A stretch of DNA of 64,000 bases from Trichoderma breve (Eukaryota; Ascomycota; Sordariomycetes; Hypocreales; Hypocreaceae): contig NC_079236.1 of the NCBI RefSeq assembly GCF_028502605.1, positions 1,364,001-1,428,000 of the forward strand, read 5' to 3'. Made by a program: the position numbers and the translations under genes. Positions 49,259 through 60,677 of this stretch are shown piece by piece. Positions within the stretch are counted from its first letter, which is position 1. Each line of letters starts with the position of its first letter. A model generated the notes under the pieces. It searched no databases, was not told the origin of the DNA, and saw only the letters and a list, made by a program, of their open reading frames with translations.

Positions 49259-49310
49259 GAAGAGAGAGAGAAGAAGAGGGAGAGGGGGAAGGAGAGGGAG
49301 AGAGAGGAGG
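49259..49310 (+). repeat. Uninterrupted polypurine (GA-rich) tract
   Basis: Fifty-two consecutive purines in the OSH 3' flank, made of AG, AAG and GGA units. Confidence 0.85.
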
Positions 49311-50106
49311 TGATACGATGGGATGAGATGATGAGTAGCAGTAGCCCGTATGCAATATTAGTACTATACCGAAACACTCTTTATCATTCTCTTGAGTCTT
49401 GTTAGTATGCGTATGTACCCGTACGCGCATTACATGGCGTGGCATTTGCTAGATGTTGGGGAAAAGATTGGCGGGTGCTGAATGCCGGACAGCGTCTTTC
49501 ACATGAGAGTTGTTGCAATCCCGAGTCTCAACAAACACCACTTGCTCTGTAAGCAACTGATATGATGCCACCTAACCGTAGCTTTATCTATCTATTTACT
49601 CTTAAAAAGCAATTTTACATGGACCACAATTACTTGTTTCGGCCTCCTTAAATTCCGTGGAGCAATGGGAACCTGGGGCAGTCCGCGGGAGTGCGAGGCA
49701 AACCTCGGCAAATCTTTGTGCTGATGAATGCTGATTTTCCACGAGAAGCAATTCGCTCCCAGTTCAGGAACACGCATTGGTGCTGATGCATGTTAGTGGC
49801 TTTTGGCTAGCTTGATTGGTGTTAACGGCAAAGTCAATTCGCCGGTGGATTCAGCGTGTGGTTTTTGTTTCCGTACTCCGTTCGTTCGTTAGTTGGTATG
49901 GTTGTATGGAGGATGAGCAGTACGTTAGTTAGCTGGAGGAAGGGCTGAGCCGAGGCAATTCCACAGAGCCTGACGTCAAGTGAGACCCCCTGAGGACTTG
50001 ACTCGAATCCCGAGACACTGAGATTCTTTTTTTTCTTATCTCTTTTTCTTTTTTTAATACGTATATGTGGGTAGCGGCTGCTTGGATTTTATTTTTTCAA
50101 TTGGAT

Positions 50107-50121
50107 ATGAACCCCTTTTGA
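50107..50121 (+). other. Five-codon uORF before thioesterase start
   Basis: ATG AAC CCC TTT TGA ends 24 bases before the main ATG at 50146. It matters only if the transcript starts upstream of 50107, which the sequence cannot show. Confidence 0.4.
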
Positions 50122-50145
50122 AAAAATCCAACTGATAATACAAAG

Positions 50146-51385
50146 ATGAGTGGCAGCGATAAAGACACCAAGTTGGAGGGGACGGAAAAAGTGCTGGACA
50201 AGCGCACGACGCTGCTACGGCCTCCGGAGCCGGATGCGAGCAAGGCGCCCATCGAGAACACAGTCGAGGTGACGCCGCTGGCGGTGTTGGGACCGGTAAG
50301 AAGAAGACGAAGAGAACCCTCAATGAAGTCATCATGAGCTAAACGACCATCTGCCAACAGGACATCTTCACCAACACACGGCCGCTGTGGCTGCCCCCCG
50401 GCGCGCGAGGTGTTTACGGAGGCGCTGTGATTGCTCAGAGTCTGGCCGCGGCCCAGCTTACGGTTCAGGACCACTTCTTGGTGCACTCGTGCCACTGCTA
50501 TTTCCTGCTGGCTGGTTCGGCGACGATCCCCATCATGTACCACGTCGAGCGGGTGCGCGACGGGCGGTCGTTTGCGACGCGGACGGTGCAGGCGCGGCAG
50601 AAGGGCAACTGCATCTTCACGACGACCATTAGCTTCGTGCGCGAGAACAGCGGCGGCGCAAAGCAGATTCGGCACGCGGCGGCGCTGCCCGACGTCGAGA
50701 TGCCGGACCCGAGCTGGGACACGGAAGGGGACGCGCTCTGGGACCGGGCTGGGCCGTTTAAGAGCCGGCGCATCGAGCTTAAAGATGCTGATGCTCGGCC
50801 GGACCAGCGAAAAGCCCGACAGTGGCACCGCTGCCGGGGCCAAATCTCGGCGGCGGGAGGGCATCAAGCACATCTCAACGCGCTGGCCTACGTCTCGGAC
50901 AGCTACTTCATCGGCACGGTGTCGCGCATCCACCGGCTGTGGCGGCTGGGCCTGACGCCCGAGCAGGTCGCCGAGCTGCCGGACGCCGAGGGTGACAAGA
51001 TGCGGCAGTTTCTCGAGTTTGAGGGCATGGGCAGCCGGCTGGAGGACTGGGCGGGAAGGCCACGAGTCGGGATGCTGGTGAGCCTGGACCACAGCATTTA
51101 CTTCCACGAGCCGAAGCGGGTGAGGGCGGATGAGTGGATGTTTTCGGAGATGGAGAGTCCCTGGAGCGGAGATGGGAGGGGGCTTGTGATGCAGCGGATT
51201 TATGCGGCGGATGGGACGTTGTTGGCGAGTTGCGTGCAGGAGGTGAGTCTTTACCTTTCCCTCGTTTGTCTTTGATCGTTTTTGGTGAGATTGTGAACGA
51301 ATGATGAATGAAGACTGACATTGAGACGAAACAGGGCGTTGTTCGATTGCAGCAGGACGAGACTGAGAGGGGGTCCAAGATTTGA
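50146..51385 (+). CDS. TES1: Acyl-CoA thioesterase II (TesB-like), probably peroxisomal
   Basis: Three exons, 50146-50295, 50361-51242 and 51335-51385 (360 aa), with introns of 65 and 92 bp. It has a double hot-dog fold: first half YGGAVIAQSLAAAQLTV and HSCHCYFLLAG ... YHVERVRDGRSFATRTVQARQ, second half LNALAYVSDSYFIGT and LVSLDHSIYFH ... DEWMFSEMESPW. The family hydrolyses acyl-CoA to free acid and CoA, and in fungi acts in peroxisomes beside beta-oxidation. The tiny third exon gives the C-terminal tripeptide SKI, a PTS1-like signal (S-K-hydrophobic), which supports peroxisomal location. The DNA is GC-rich for the window (51% or more in codons). It is a solitary gene with no operon-like context. 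Confidence 0.93.
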
Positions 51386-51829
51386 ACAAGGAGAGATAGC
51401 TCTTTGGACTGGGATAAAGAACATGGGAGGATCATGGCGTTTTTTTTGTACAGCGTGGAAAGGAACGAGATTTGGGTTCAAATTCGAACCGCTAGACATT
51501 TCTAATTGGCTGCTTTTAGGTCGTTGTTTGTTGTTTGAGTTCAAGTTTACAAGAGCTACATCATGAACTGTCTGGGTTTAGAGTATATTCACCAACGACT
51601 GTATTTTGTTCAGTTGTGTTATACAAAACAAAGCCCCCACTTCGTTCATATATCGTTTCATGTCCAGTCTCTTCTATCATATAAGAGCCTATTGGTTTCG
51701 GTCTACATGCAACCGCCAACAGCCAAAATCATCCGTCTCTCTTTAGCATCTCACTAACAACAACCAACAACCTCTCCCCAGCCACTCCCATTCCTCGATT
51801 TCATCATCATCATCATCAAAGCATCCATC
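51386..51829. other. Intergenic, thioesterase to orphan gene
   Basis: About 0.44 kb, ending in a pyrimidine/CAT-repeat leader (51802-51818) before the next ATG. Confidence 0.5.
51802..51818. repeat. CAT trinucleotide microsatellite
   Basis: Five to six CAT units in the probable 5' leader of the orphan gene. Confidence 0.8.
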
Positions 51830-52591
51830 ATGTGTCGCCTCGCCAAATGTCACTACACTGTTTGCATGTGCTGGTCCCGCAACCAGTACATCCACTGCTC
51901 AAAAGCACGCCCAATCAAACACACAGAAGACTACAAGCCATGTAGTAGCAAAACACCCACGGTTCTCAAACTTCTCATCGGCTGGTGTGATAAATGCATG
52001 TCGACAATCGAGGCTCACTACGCCAACGCTGAGAATTTCGATAGGAATAGGCCGGCGATCAAGTTTAGAGACGCCCTGGCCGTTCGAAGATTCTGGGGCC
52101 TCCAAACTGCCAACCGCGACCTAGCAAAAGTCCGGGAGATTTTCTCGAGGCTGCACGATCCAGGGACGTCGTTCCAGTGGGATACCGTCATTGATTATTC
52201 ACACATGACGATTCGGCCCGGTCACATCACCTGGGAGGGGAAACTCGTCCAAGATGTGTATTATGCTGCAAAAGCTACCGCAGTCTTGCTCGGCCCGGGT
52301 TCATATGACCCTGATGTTGTGAGCTGGTCTGAGATTACGCAGCGGGCGAGGGTTTACACGATTGTCTGGGCGAATGGGTATGAAGATGGAGAGAGGCATG
52401 CTCCGAGGGTGCCTCTGTTTATGGATAAGCCGTATGATAAGGACTTTTGGAAGTTGACGGCACCTGAGATTACTCGCCCAGCAATACGCTTCCAGTACTG
52501 GAGGGATAATCCGACAAGTGAGGGCTCTGAGCTTCCTCCTCCTAGCTACGCGCATCTCTTTCCAGCACCTGGTCGCGGTCTCGGACATTAG
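51830..52591 (+). CDS. Cys-rich orphan protein, 253 aa
   Basis: Single open exon. I do not recognise the family. The N-terminus is cysteine- and histidine-rich (Cys2, 7, 12, 14, 23, 38, 53 and 56 with two His), a possible metal-binding or disulfide region. A charged helical middle (about 70-115) and a Trp/Tyr-rich tail follow, ending GRGLGH. There is no signal peptide or membrane segment. Codon texture and the long single frame support a real gene; the opposite-strand frames are shorter. Short Cys-rich N-termini of this kind appear in many unstudied ascomycete proteins. A second, unseen exon cannot be excluded. Confidence 0.6.
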   Translation: MCRLAKCHYTVCMCWSRNQYIHCSKARPIKHTEDYKPCSSKTPTVLKLLIGWCDKCMSTIEAHYANAENFDRNRPAIKFRDALAVRRFWGLQTANRDLAKVREIFSRLHDPGTSFQWDTVIDYSHMTIRPGHITWEGKLVQDVYYAAKATAVLLGPGSYDPDVVSWSEITQRARVYTIVWANGYEDGERHAPRVPLFMDKPYDKDFWKLTAPEITRPAIRFQYWRDNPTSEGSELPPPSYAHLFPAPGRGLGH

Positions 52592-54320
52592 ACATGATGA
52601 GTCTTTTTACCTCTTTTTTTTTCTTTGCGTATTTGGAAGGGCAGGATACCTAGACTGAGTCAAGGCGTTTGTCAAATAAGTGTTTGTATTTTTTATCTGG
52701 CAACGAGTGATAAAGTGTTGAATATAAGAGAGCAATGCGATTGATATATCAAAATCATGATAGGGTTTATCCGCATGTTCACATAGACCTTGACTTGTAA
52801 TACACGATAGCCGCAAAGTGCATGCATTCGTACCTGATCATTTCGTATGTCTCTCTGAGCTGGAGCATCTAAGACATGATCCAGCATCTAACTCGTTAGC
52901 CATTACAGCATCCAAGCTTGCCAAGGTACATGTATTCAGCCTCAATGCGCCGAGAAGCGGCATTTCGTTAGTCTCTACTGCCCAGCACATGAGGCAGATT
53001 CAGCCGCAGCTACACTCCATCGGCACAAGCCAGGATCTAGCAGCAGCAGTAGCGGAACAGCCCATCCGTTCAAAAATAGCAACGAAAATGTATTTGAATA
53101 AACCATGTGAACATTTCGCCTCGTTTACTTGGAAGCCAATACTCTAAATTGATGTGTAACAGCTCAAGTGCTGCTGTAGGTATACATGCTTCATGTACTA
53201 TCCAATGGAGGCGCAGTTCTGCACACCTCTCTGGAGGAAGGTACGGAATGCCATATTCCGACACCGAGGCAAATCACAACCCCCAAGCAAATGTCCTTTG
53301 CAAAATCCTTCTCTCCCTAACTGCAGATTTTTCTTCTTCTTCATTTCTCTCTTTTCTTTTCCGCGTAACGCGCCGTTCGTTATTTAATCGGCATATACCC
53401 TTTTGGGACGAGTAACGATAACGCACAAACCCCATAGCAGTCCATCGCCAAGTTGGGCAGCTACAATTACCGACCATTGACTCACTCGCCTCGCAAAAAC
53501 GAAAATTGTTCCTAGCTTGGCAGCTTGGCCTGGGGTTGTGGCGCAGCGAAGGCACCTTCAACCCAATAGACGCCTGGGCTAGGACGGACGCCTAGCTACT
53601 TTGCATTGGCTCTTTTGCACGAGGGCGGAAAATTGCTTCCGGTCAATTTGCTGCTTAGCCAGATCGACGTGGCGCTTCAGCTCCAGGAGGATTTGCCAAG
53701 ACTTAGGAGCCATGCTACGCTGCCCCGTCTATCAAGCTAGCTGCGGCTCTGGCAGAATTCGAGACGGTGATCGAGACTCTCTCACTCTGAGAAACACCCC
53801 CTGATGCTGTGATGCTGCTCTTCTGCCGCTTGCTGATGGGTGGCTACCAACATGGACCAGAGGCACAACGCGAAGCTACTGCAGCTCTGATTCATGGCAC
53901 GCTCCCACGGGGAGGAATGTCTCGCTCATTGAAGCTCTTAACTCGACTCTTGTCGTCGCACGGCACAAGATAATTAGACTCGTGGGGCCCTTCCCGTACC
54001 ACTCGACCATAGGCAGGGCTGCTGGGTCTCAAGCATGGCCTCCCCATCCCCGAGTCGTTCTAGCCTCATGCAGTGGCAGGGATGAGGCCACAACGAAGAG
54101 ATGATGGTCTTTCAGCTCCTTCAGGCAATCGCCGCAGTTCCTAAATCTATGCTTAAATACTAAGGAGTCCCAAACAATTTCCGCCCTTTTTCGTCTGCCC
54201 ATGACACCAGGCAAACAAAAGAGAATCTTAGTTTGCTCTGCCATTTTCAGTCTTTCCTCGGGTGGTATCATAGCATTGAGCTCAGTTCCTCCGTTTGTTT
54301 CTTCTCTTGCGTCCTTCACA
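52592..54320. other. Intergenic, orphan gene to aspartic protease
   Basis: About 1.7 kb without a supportable gene. Frames at 52818-53147, 53107-53415 and 54029-54490 (minus) have no domain. The last 120 bases are the pyrimidine-rich leader of the protease; an in-frame upstream ATG (54201) would extend the protein by 40 hydrophobic residues and is less likely. Confidence 0.5.
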
Positions 54321-55922
54321 ATGCGCTCCTCTGTCCAGTCCATCTCGCTGGCTGGCCTCGTCGCCGCTGGCACCGTTTCCGCAGGCATTCTCCACGTCCC
54401 CATTGAGAAGCGATATCTCAGTAGTGATCCCGCTCCTTCATTACTCCGTCGCGATGGCAGTATCAGTCTGGATGCGCTCAACAACATCACTGGGGGTGGC
54501 TATTATGCCGACTTCAGCATTGGCACGCCTCCCCAGAAGCTGAGCTTCCTTCTCGATACCGGTAGCAGTGATACCTGGGTCAATTCAGTCAAGGCAGATC
54601 TCTGCACAGAACCATCAGTACAGCAGTCGGTCGGCGAATTCTGTTACAAGCAATGTGAGCCAGCTATCCTTACTATTTCTCCAGTATTCTTCTGAATCAT
54701 TCCGCTGACTTCCAATGTTATTATAGTTAATCCGTCTCGCAGTACCTCATATAAGTCGAGTACAGAAGACTTTGACATCAGCTATCTTGATGGCCGCAGA
54801 ATTCAGGGCACTTACTTCAAGGATACAGTTACCATTAACAATGCGACTGTCAAGAACCAACAGCTCGGCTTGGCCCTCATCTCCGTTCGTGGTACAGGCA
54901 TCATGGGTCTAGGCTTCCAGGAGAACGTCGCGGCCGACGTCAAGTATCCCACCATCATCGACAACATGGTATCCCAAAATGTCATCCCTGTGCCGGCATT
55001 CAGTCTCTACCTCAACGACCTGCAAACCAGCCAGGGTGGTATTCTCTTTGGCGGTGTCGATACCGACAAGTTCCACGACGGCCTCGCCACTCTCCCCCTT
55101 CAGCCCCTGCCCGCGAGTATTGCCAAGACTCAGGACATCGTCATGTACAATGTTCAGCTGAATGGATTCAAAGCTTCCGCCGTCGATACTCCTGCCGTCA
55201 ATGGCAGTGCAATTTTGGATTCTGGCTCAACAATCAGTCTCCTTCCAGATGCTGTTGTGCAGGCCGTCTGGAAGAAGTACGGCGTCCTCAACATCCGAGG
55301 GGTCCCCATCCCTTTTGTTGATTGCGGCAAAGCAAACTCCAAGGATACCTTTGATTTCAAGTTCACCAACAAGACGATCAAGGTGCCCATTGATGAAATG
55401 GTTATTAACAATCTCGCCTCGGTACAAGACGACATCCAGTCGGATCCCACTTTGTCCAGCTTATTCAAGGGATGGAACGGAGTATGCACGTTTGGCATGA
55501 GCTCAACAGAAGGCTACGGCATCACAAGCGACCAATTCATCTTGCTCGGTGACACCTTCTTGCGGTCTGCATATGTCGTCTACGACTTGCAGAACAAGCA
55601 GATTGGCATTGCCCAGGCGACTCTCAACTCGACAACCAGCAACATTGTCGAGTTCCAGGAAGGCTCAAAGTCAATTCCTGGCCCTGTTTCCACAGGCGCT
55701 GATGATTCAGGTAATTCACCTACCCCTAGTTCCACCGAACCAGGCAGTTCTGGAGACTCGGGAGATTCTTCTACCAGTTCTGCGAACCCTGGAAGCCCTA
55801 GTGAGACTAGCAATTCTGACAATTCAAAAGACTCTGCCGGCTCCACTCTATCTCCTACCTTCTCGATTACCCTGGCGGGTACCGTCGCCGTGGTTCTCTC
55901 CATGGTGATGAGTGCTCTATAG
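54321..55922 (+). CDS. GPI-anchored aspartic protease (yapsin-like, A1 family)
   Basis: Two exons, 54321-54654 and 54727-55922 (509 aa), with a 72-bp intron. A signal peptide (MRSSVQSISLAGLVAAGTVSA) is followed by a propeptide ending in dibasic LLRR. The catalytic aspartates are in DTGSSDTWV (exon 1) and DSGSTISLLP (exon 2). FSIGTPPQ and the final hot-dog-like A1 strands (FGMSSTEGYG, LGDTFLRSAYVVYDL) are present. The C-terminal about 90 residues are Ser/Pro/Gly-rich with a hydrophobic end (FSITLAGTVAVVLSMVMSAL), a typical GPI-anchor signal. It is therefore likely a cell-surface yapsin/OpsB-type enzyme cleaving at basic residues in cell-wall or secreted proproteins. It converges on the RBM-like gene. 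Confidence 0.93.
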
Positions 55923-56463
55923 AAGCCAGACAGCTACAGAAACGGGGTTTAAGCACAATGGGGAATGTTCTTCTATTTTCGACAAAGCAAACGGGGTTTT
56001 AATAAGATGGCGAGATGGTTTATGCGATTATAGCGAATCTATGAGATATCAGACTTAATGTAAATTTACGAAATGGCCGGGAGGATATACCGTAGCGACG
56101 ATTAGTGTCTTGGGTACAAGCAAGCAAGTCTATCACATGAATATACGAGTGATACTAGCACACACCAGAGTAATTTTGAAGCACATGGCACCTGTTATTT
56201 ATCCTCTTGATATTGACTCTACAATTATCCTACATATAATCCTTTGCCCAGGCCTCAAGGACTCGTTCGTAAAGTGAAGTAACACTAGGGATGCAAGATA
56301 GCTTTGAATTGAAGAAAGCCCTCAAGACGCATCTCGAAGAAGAGAGAAAAAGAGGGAAGATGAGAAAAAAAGCAGTCATTTTAGTTGCTGCCTAGAAGTG
56401 TATTCGAGTCTTCAAACGCCTTTGTATATGTTCCAGAAACATTTTCATCCAATAACCCGTCCT
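55923..56463. other. Convergent 3' intergenic, protease / splicing factor
   Basis: About 0.54 kb of AT-rich DNA between two converging stops, with no feature recognised. Confidence 0.5.
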
Positions 56464-59353
56464 TCAATCCTCTTTCTTGTCCTCGCTGCTTGGCTCATCA
56501 TCCTTCTTCTCTCCAAACTCGTTGAAGAACCGCTCTCTCGCCCGGTCGTTGACGGCATCAACATAGTCCTTGCGCTTGTTGAGCGTCCTGCTCTCTCCCA
56601 TTGCCTGCGCGTCTCCCAGATTAGCACCTTCGGCTCCAAGGCCCACGCCTTGCCTGTACACATGGGTGACGATGCTCTCGGTGCGCCCCTCAGCATTGGC
56701 ACCCAAGCCGCTTCCAGACATCCAGCCCATCTTGGCAAGCATGCCAGCGCCTTTGGACTGCGCCGGAGCCTTCTCCTGCACAGGAGCCTTGCCTTGGTCC
56801 TTCTGGGGACCCGAAGCGCCCTTGTCTGCTGGAGCAGGCGGTGGCTTCTTGGGTTGGTTCCACTGCTCGCGTCGTTCCTTGGCTCTGTCTCGATATTGTG
56901 GTGCTGTGGTGCTGGAATCATCACCAGCTTCAGTTTGTTTTGGTAGCTGAATACCTCGTTTGCTTAGCCTCTCTACCGCGCTCTTGACGGACTGCTCATC
57001 TAGCAGCTTCTCTGCATGGAGCTTCGAATTCCCATGGCGACCCAGCTCGTCTAATGACTTAAATTTACGCATGCAAAGAAGACATTGGAGTTTGTCTCGG
57101 TCCGCATACGTGATTGGCTTTTCATCTTGAGCCTGAACGTCAGGCTTGGCCGCAGGCATATCATCGTTATTTTGTTCCTCTGGCGGAGGTGGAGGGGCTG
57201 AAGAGGGCGCGGGGGGTGCGGGATGGACTGGGACTGACGAACCCGCCCGAGGACCCGAGGCCTGCATCGATGCTCCAGTAAATGAAAATTTGATGGGCGC
57301 TTCCTTTGAACTCTTTAGGGCGGGTGGTGGCTGCTTGGCAGCGGTCTTGTTGTCAGACTCCCCTGTGTGAATCTCTTCATGCTTCTTCTGCCACATAGCC
57401 ATATGGCCAGCCATTGCAGGGACTGCCCTCTTGGCCGCAGCAGCACCTTGAGGGTCATCTGCCTTTCTCTTCTTCGGTTTCTTGTTGTTTCCACTCGGAT
57501 CACTCCCCTTTGGCTCTCCGTCTGCATTCATAGTCTCAGGAGGCTCAGCAGATAGGACTTTCTGGCTAGGGTAGGCTCGCAAATCACGATACCGGACGCG
57601 GAGGGTGGTGTTGAATAAGGGAGTAAAGGAAAATCGTTCTGTCTCGGGAGTAACCTCACGTTCCTCTGGGACAAAGACCCCCATATGAATGTGAGACACG
57701 TTGACAGCACAGGCTGCAACAGTGAAGGATGGCAGCAACTTGATTTTAGCCATGGCATCGACAGCATCCTGCAGAGTCCAAAACTCGGCAAAGCCATATT
57801 TGACAGACTCGTTTGTATTCGGATCGCGCATTAAGAATACGCGGTGGAGCGACCCCGGGCGTGCACCAGTCCGAGCAGCACGATCAGCTGGGGCAGTTGA
57901 CTGGAGCTTCGAGCCTGGTACCAGCTTCTGGCTGGCTGGGTCAAGCTTTTCAAGTTCCAGCCGCTTCATGTCTGTAGCGAACATGTCCTCGTTGACAAAG
58001 GCAGTTAGAGGATAAACCACTAGGATCTGGGTCGGCGCATCGGCGGCATCAGCAGCGGGATTTAGACTTAATCGCATTGTGGAAGCTAAGGATTACACGT
58101 TAGCTGTCAGTCATTGAGAAGTTGTATCAAATTGGACGCACATGATGGGGATGAGCCACAGCGCTTGCATTTGGTGCGCGAAGAGTAGTTGTTGAAGCCG
58201 CACTGCGTAATTGTTAGTTATAGTCACAGTTTCTGTCTACCGGCTAAGGGCAATCTCACAGGTTGGCAGATCCATTGGCCACCACCGGCGCCGGAAGCAC
58301 GTGTTTCTGCGTCCTCCCTGCGATGGGCAAAGTGGATGTAAGCGCTGATTCTGCCATCTGGGACTTCATCAGTCGTGTGAGGTAGTGTGATGAGGACTTT
58401 GGGAAAGTTTTCATTGACAAAGGCGGCTGCATGATCAACTTCCTCAAACTGGATAAAAGCTCGGCGTTTTCCTTTTTGCAGTGTTAGGAATGGATATTCA
58501 CAAGAGCTAGAGTTGCAGGGACACATGCCTTTGGAATACGTTATCCGAACATCGACGAGAGAGTAATTGTCGGAAATGCAATCGCGGATAATGCTCTCTC
58601 GTAACTAGACAGAGATTCTCGTCAGACACACATCTTCTCGAAGAAATGTTCGATTAGTACGAACCTCCATAGCGTCTACCCTGACAGGCAACCCTTCGAA
58701 AATAACGGTATCACTGGGCAACCCTGCCTCTCTCAATCGGCCACCCTCTCTGGCGGGACTGCGAGAACGACTCCTGCTGTAATAATCTCCATGTGGTGAT
58801 CGAGAGTTGTAGGATCTCCTATCACGGTAGGAAGAGGAGGAGCCATAGTCGTAGCCTCTGTCTTGGTCATGACGCCCGCGGTGATAGTCGTCGTTATACA
58901 TTCTGCCTTGGTTGTCATGGCTCCAGTCACGAGGGCTCAGGCTTCGCCTCGGGCGCGCGTCATGAGCGTCTCGGTATTCTGGCGCAGCGGAGGGAGGCTG
59001 GCGATGCGGCCGGGAGTGATGGTCGCGCCGGTCCCACGCGTTGCCGTACATGTCGTCGTCCCTGGATGGAGACTGTGAATAGCCTCGTTGTCCCGTGGGC
59101 AAGTTAGCCGTCAAGCTCAATTCATCAGCCATAGGTAAAAGCCCTGTAACTGTTCTCAATCTCCTATGAGTGCGCGGGCCGTGTCTTTACCCTGCCGCGA
59201 TGGTTGGTGGTCGTCGTGGTAGTAGTCTCGATCTCGGTCTCGGTCTCGTTCTCGGTCTCTGTCTCTGTCTCTCGATCGAGCATGGCGAGAGTCGCGGTTG
59301 GCTTCACGATCTCTGCCCCGGTCTGGGGATCGTGCGTGCTGGTCGTCGCGCAT
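56464..59353 (-). CDS. RBM5/RBM10-like splicing factor (RRM, RanBP2 zinc finger, C2H2, G-patch)
   Basis: Six exons, 59353-59191, 59143-58665, 58604-58529, 58471-58260, 58202-58142 and 58085-56464 (870 aa). The N-terminus is Arg/Asp repeat-rich (RD/RS-like), encoded by CTCGGT-type repeats at about 59220-59280. An RRM spans about 200-285; DVRITYSKGKRRAFIQFEEVDHAAAFV rebuilds its RNP segment. The RanBP2-type zinc finger (GQWICQP-CGFNNYSSRTKCKRCG) is split by an intron. A second, divergent RRM follows in exon 6, then LQCLLCMRKFKSLDELGRHGNSKLH (C2H2) and a G-patch (AKMGWMSGSGLGANAEGRTES). This order matches RBM5/RBM10, which act in spliceosomal A complexes. Intron 3 has a GC donor (see separate entry). 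Confidence 0.9.
58472..58528 (-). other. GC-AG intron, 57 bp and stop-free, in the RRM
   Basis: The donor is AAAG|GCATGT and the acceptor TGCAAAAAG, with a CTAAC branch point about 15 bases before it. Removing it joins YSKG to KRRAF as expected for the RRM. Its length is a multiple of three and it holds no stop, so keeping it would add 19 residues including four Cys. Confidence 0.7.
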
Positions 59354-59935
59354 AACGACAGAGGCCAATCAGGCACAATTCCGAGGGGGGAGTTGATGAT
59401 ATTAATGATATAGAGAAAGAGGAAGGTAAAGAGAGCGGAAACGAGTCAGCGATGGCCTTGTCGAACGAAGCTGCAAGATGAAGTTCAAATCAAAGTCACA
59501 TGGTGGGATGTTGCAACAGTCAAAATGAAGTCCCACCTTATTTTGCAGCACACACAGGGAGCTGAACTTTAAAAGAGCTGGCGCTTACTCAGCCGCTGCA
59601 TCGACCAAAGGCCTGTGAGGAGGGGCTCTGCTGGAGGTACACAGACTCTCAGCCATTTATTGCTGCGCGACAAAGTACCTTACCTATTGTGTTCTACGCC
59701 ACTCCAAAACCTTCGCAAACGGCATCTCGAAACTATAACTAGTATATAATCTTTGCCATATCTCATCTTTGTATATCGTCTGTCTCATCTTCTCCATTAT
59801 ATCTGCATCTCATTGTATTTGTCGCCTTCTTTCTTGGGATTCCCAGCGTTTGTTTTGGACATCATTCATTGGTCATTGAGCATTGTCTCAACCTCTATAA
59901 CACTCACAAACCCCGAGCGTATTTCGCCACCAGCC
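59354..59935. promoter_or_regulatory. Divergent promoter region, splicing factor / cnxH
   Basis: About 0.58 kb between two divergent starts. The region before cnxH is pyrimidine-rich. No motif was recognised. Confidence 0.45.
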
Positions 59936-60513
59936 ATGGGAGATATCAAAGATGACGACGCAAATACCATCTGGGAGATGTCTGAAGACGGCTGTTACGT
60001 GGGCCTGACACACGATTATCTCAACCTCCAGCAGGCTATAGATAAAGTCCGCAGTCCCGCGGCCGGTGCCATTGTCTTGTTTGCAGGTTGGTAGCTCACT
60101 TATGCAGCATTCCGGTCTGATGTCTCATGCTAGGCTAGTCTCTCGCTAATCACATCTCAATAGGAACAACGCGGGATAACTTTGCCGGGAAGCCTGTAAA
60201 GGAACTCCAGTACACAGCTTATAATAAGCTAGCCTTGCGGACAATGTTGGCCATCTGCAAAGACATCCTCAGCAAGCACGGCCTCAAAGGCATCTCTATG
60301 ATCCATCGCTTAGGCACCGTACCCATTGGAGAAGAAAGTATCCTCATCGCAGTCTCGTCACCACATCGGCAAGCTGCGTGGAGGGCCGGGGAGGAGGCCC
60401 TCGAAGCATGCAAATCCAGGGTAGAGGTATGGAAGAAGGAAGAATTCGAAGGCGAAGAGGGTATTTGGAGGGCAAATCGAGACGGTGCCATGGGACAAAA
60501 GGTGGATTCATGA
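59936..60513 (+). CDS. cnxH: Molybdopterin synthase large (catalytic) subunit, MoaE/MOCS2B
   Basis: Two exons, 59936-60086 and 60164-60513 (166 aa), with a 77-bp intron. The MoaE signature is complete: GTTRDNFAGK, then MIHRLGTVPIGEESILIAVSSPHRQAAWRAGEEA (His98, Arg99) and VWKKEEFE with the catalytic Lys pair at 141-142. The enzyme dimer transfers sulfur from the small-subunit C-terminus to cyclic pyranopterin monophosphate to make molybdopterin, needed for nitrate reductase and xanthine dehydrogenase. The length matches fungal cnxH (about 160-190 aa). The small-subunit gene is not in this window. Confidence 0.95.
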
Positions 60514-60677
60514 GTGATTCTATATTTCTTCTATCCTGTTGCTTCTCTGCCGCTGTCATCTCTCAAAGATGAAATACTCTGATATATCCCCCGCTATTTA
60601 ATCATAAAACCATTCCCAGCTGTTTGCGAGTCTCGCCCTTTTATTTTTCGTACACGGGTAACGGCTCTTTTAGATAT

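Larger units (their letters stand above)
49134..50145. other. Intergenic, OSH to thioesterase
   Basis: About 1 kb including a 52-nt purine tract (49259-49310) and a T-rich leader before the thioesterase gene. There is no supportable gene. Confidence 0.5.

Noticed and set aside
49259..49310. Polypurine tract as a functional triplex or regulatory element
   Set aside because: Such tracts are common in fungal 3' flanks; nothing links it to a function, so it is listed only as a repeat.
54201..54320. Upstream in-frame start of the aspartic protease
   Set aside because: It would put 40 hydrophobic residues before a perfectly good signal peptide at 54321.
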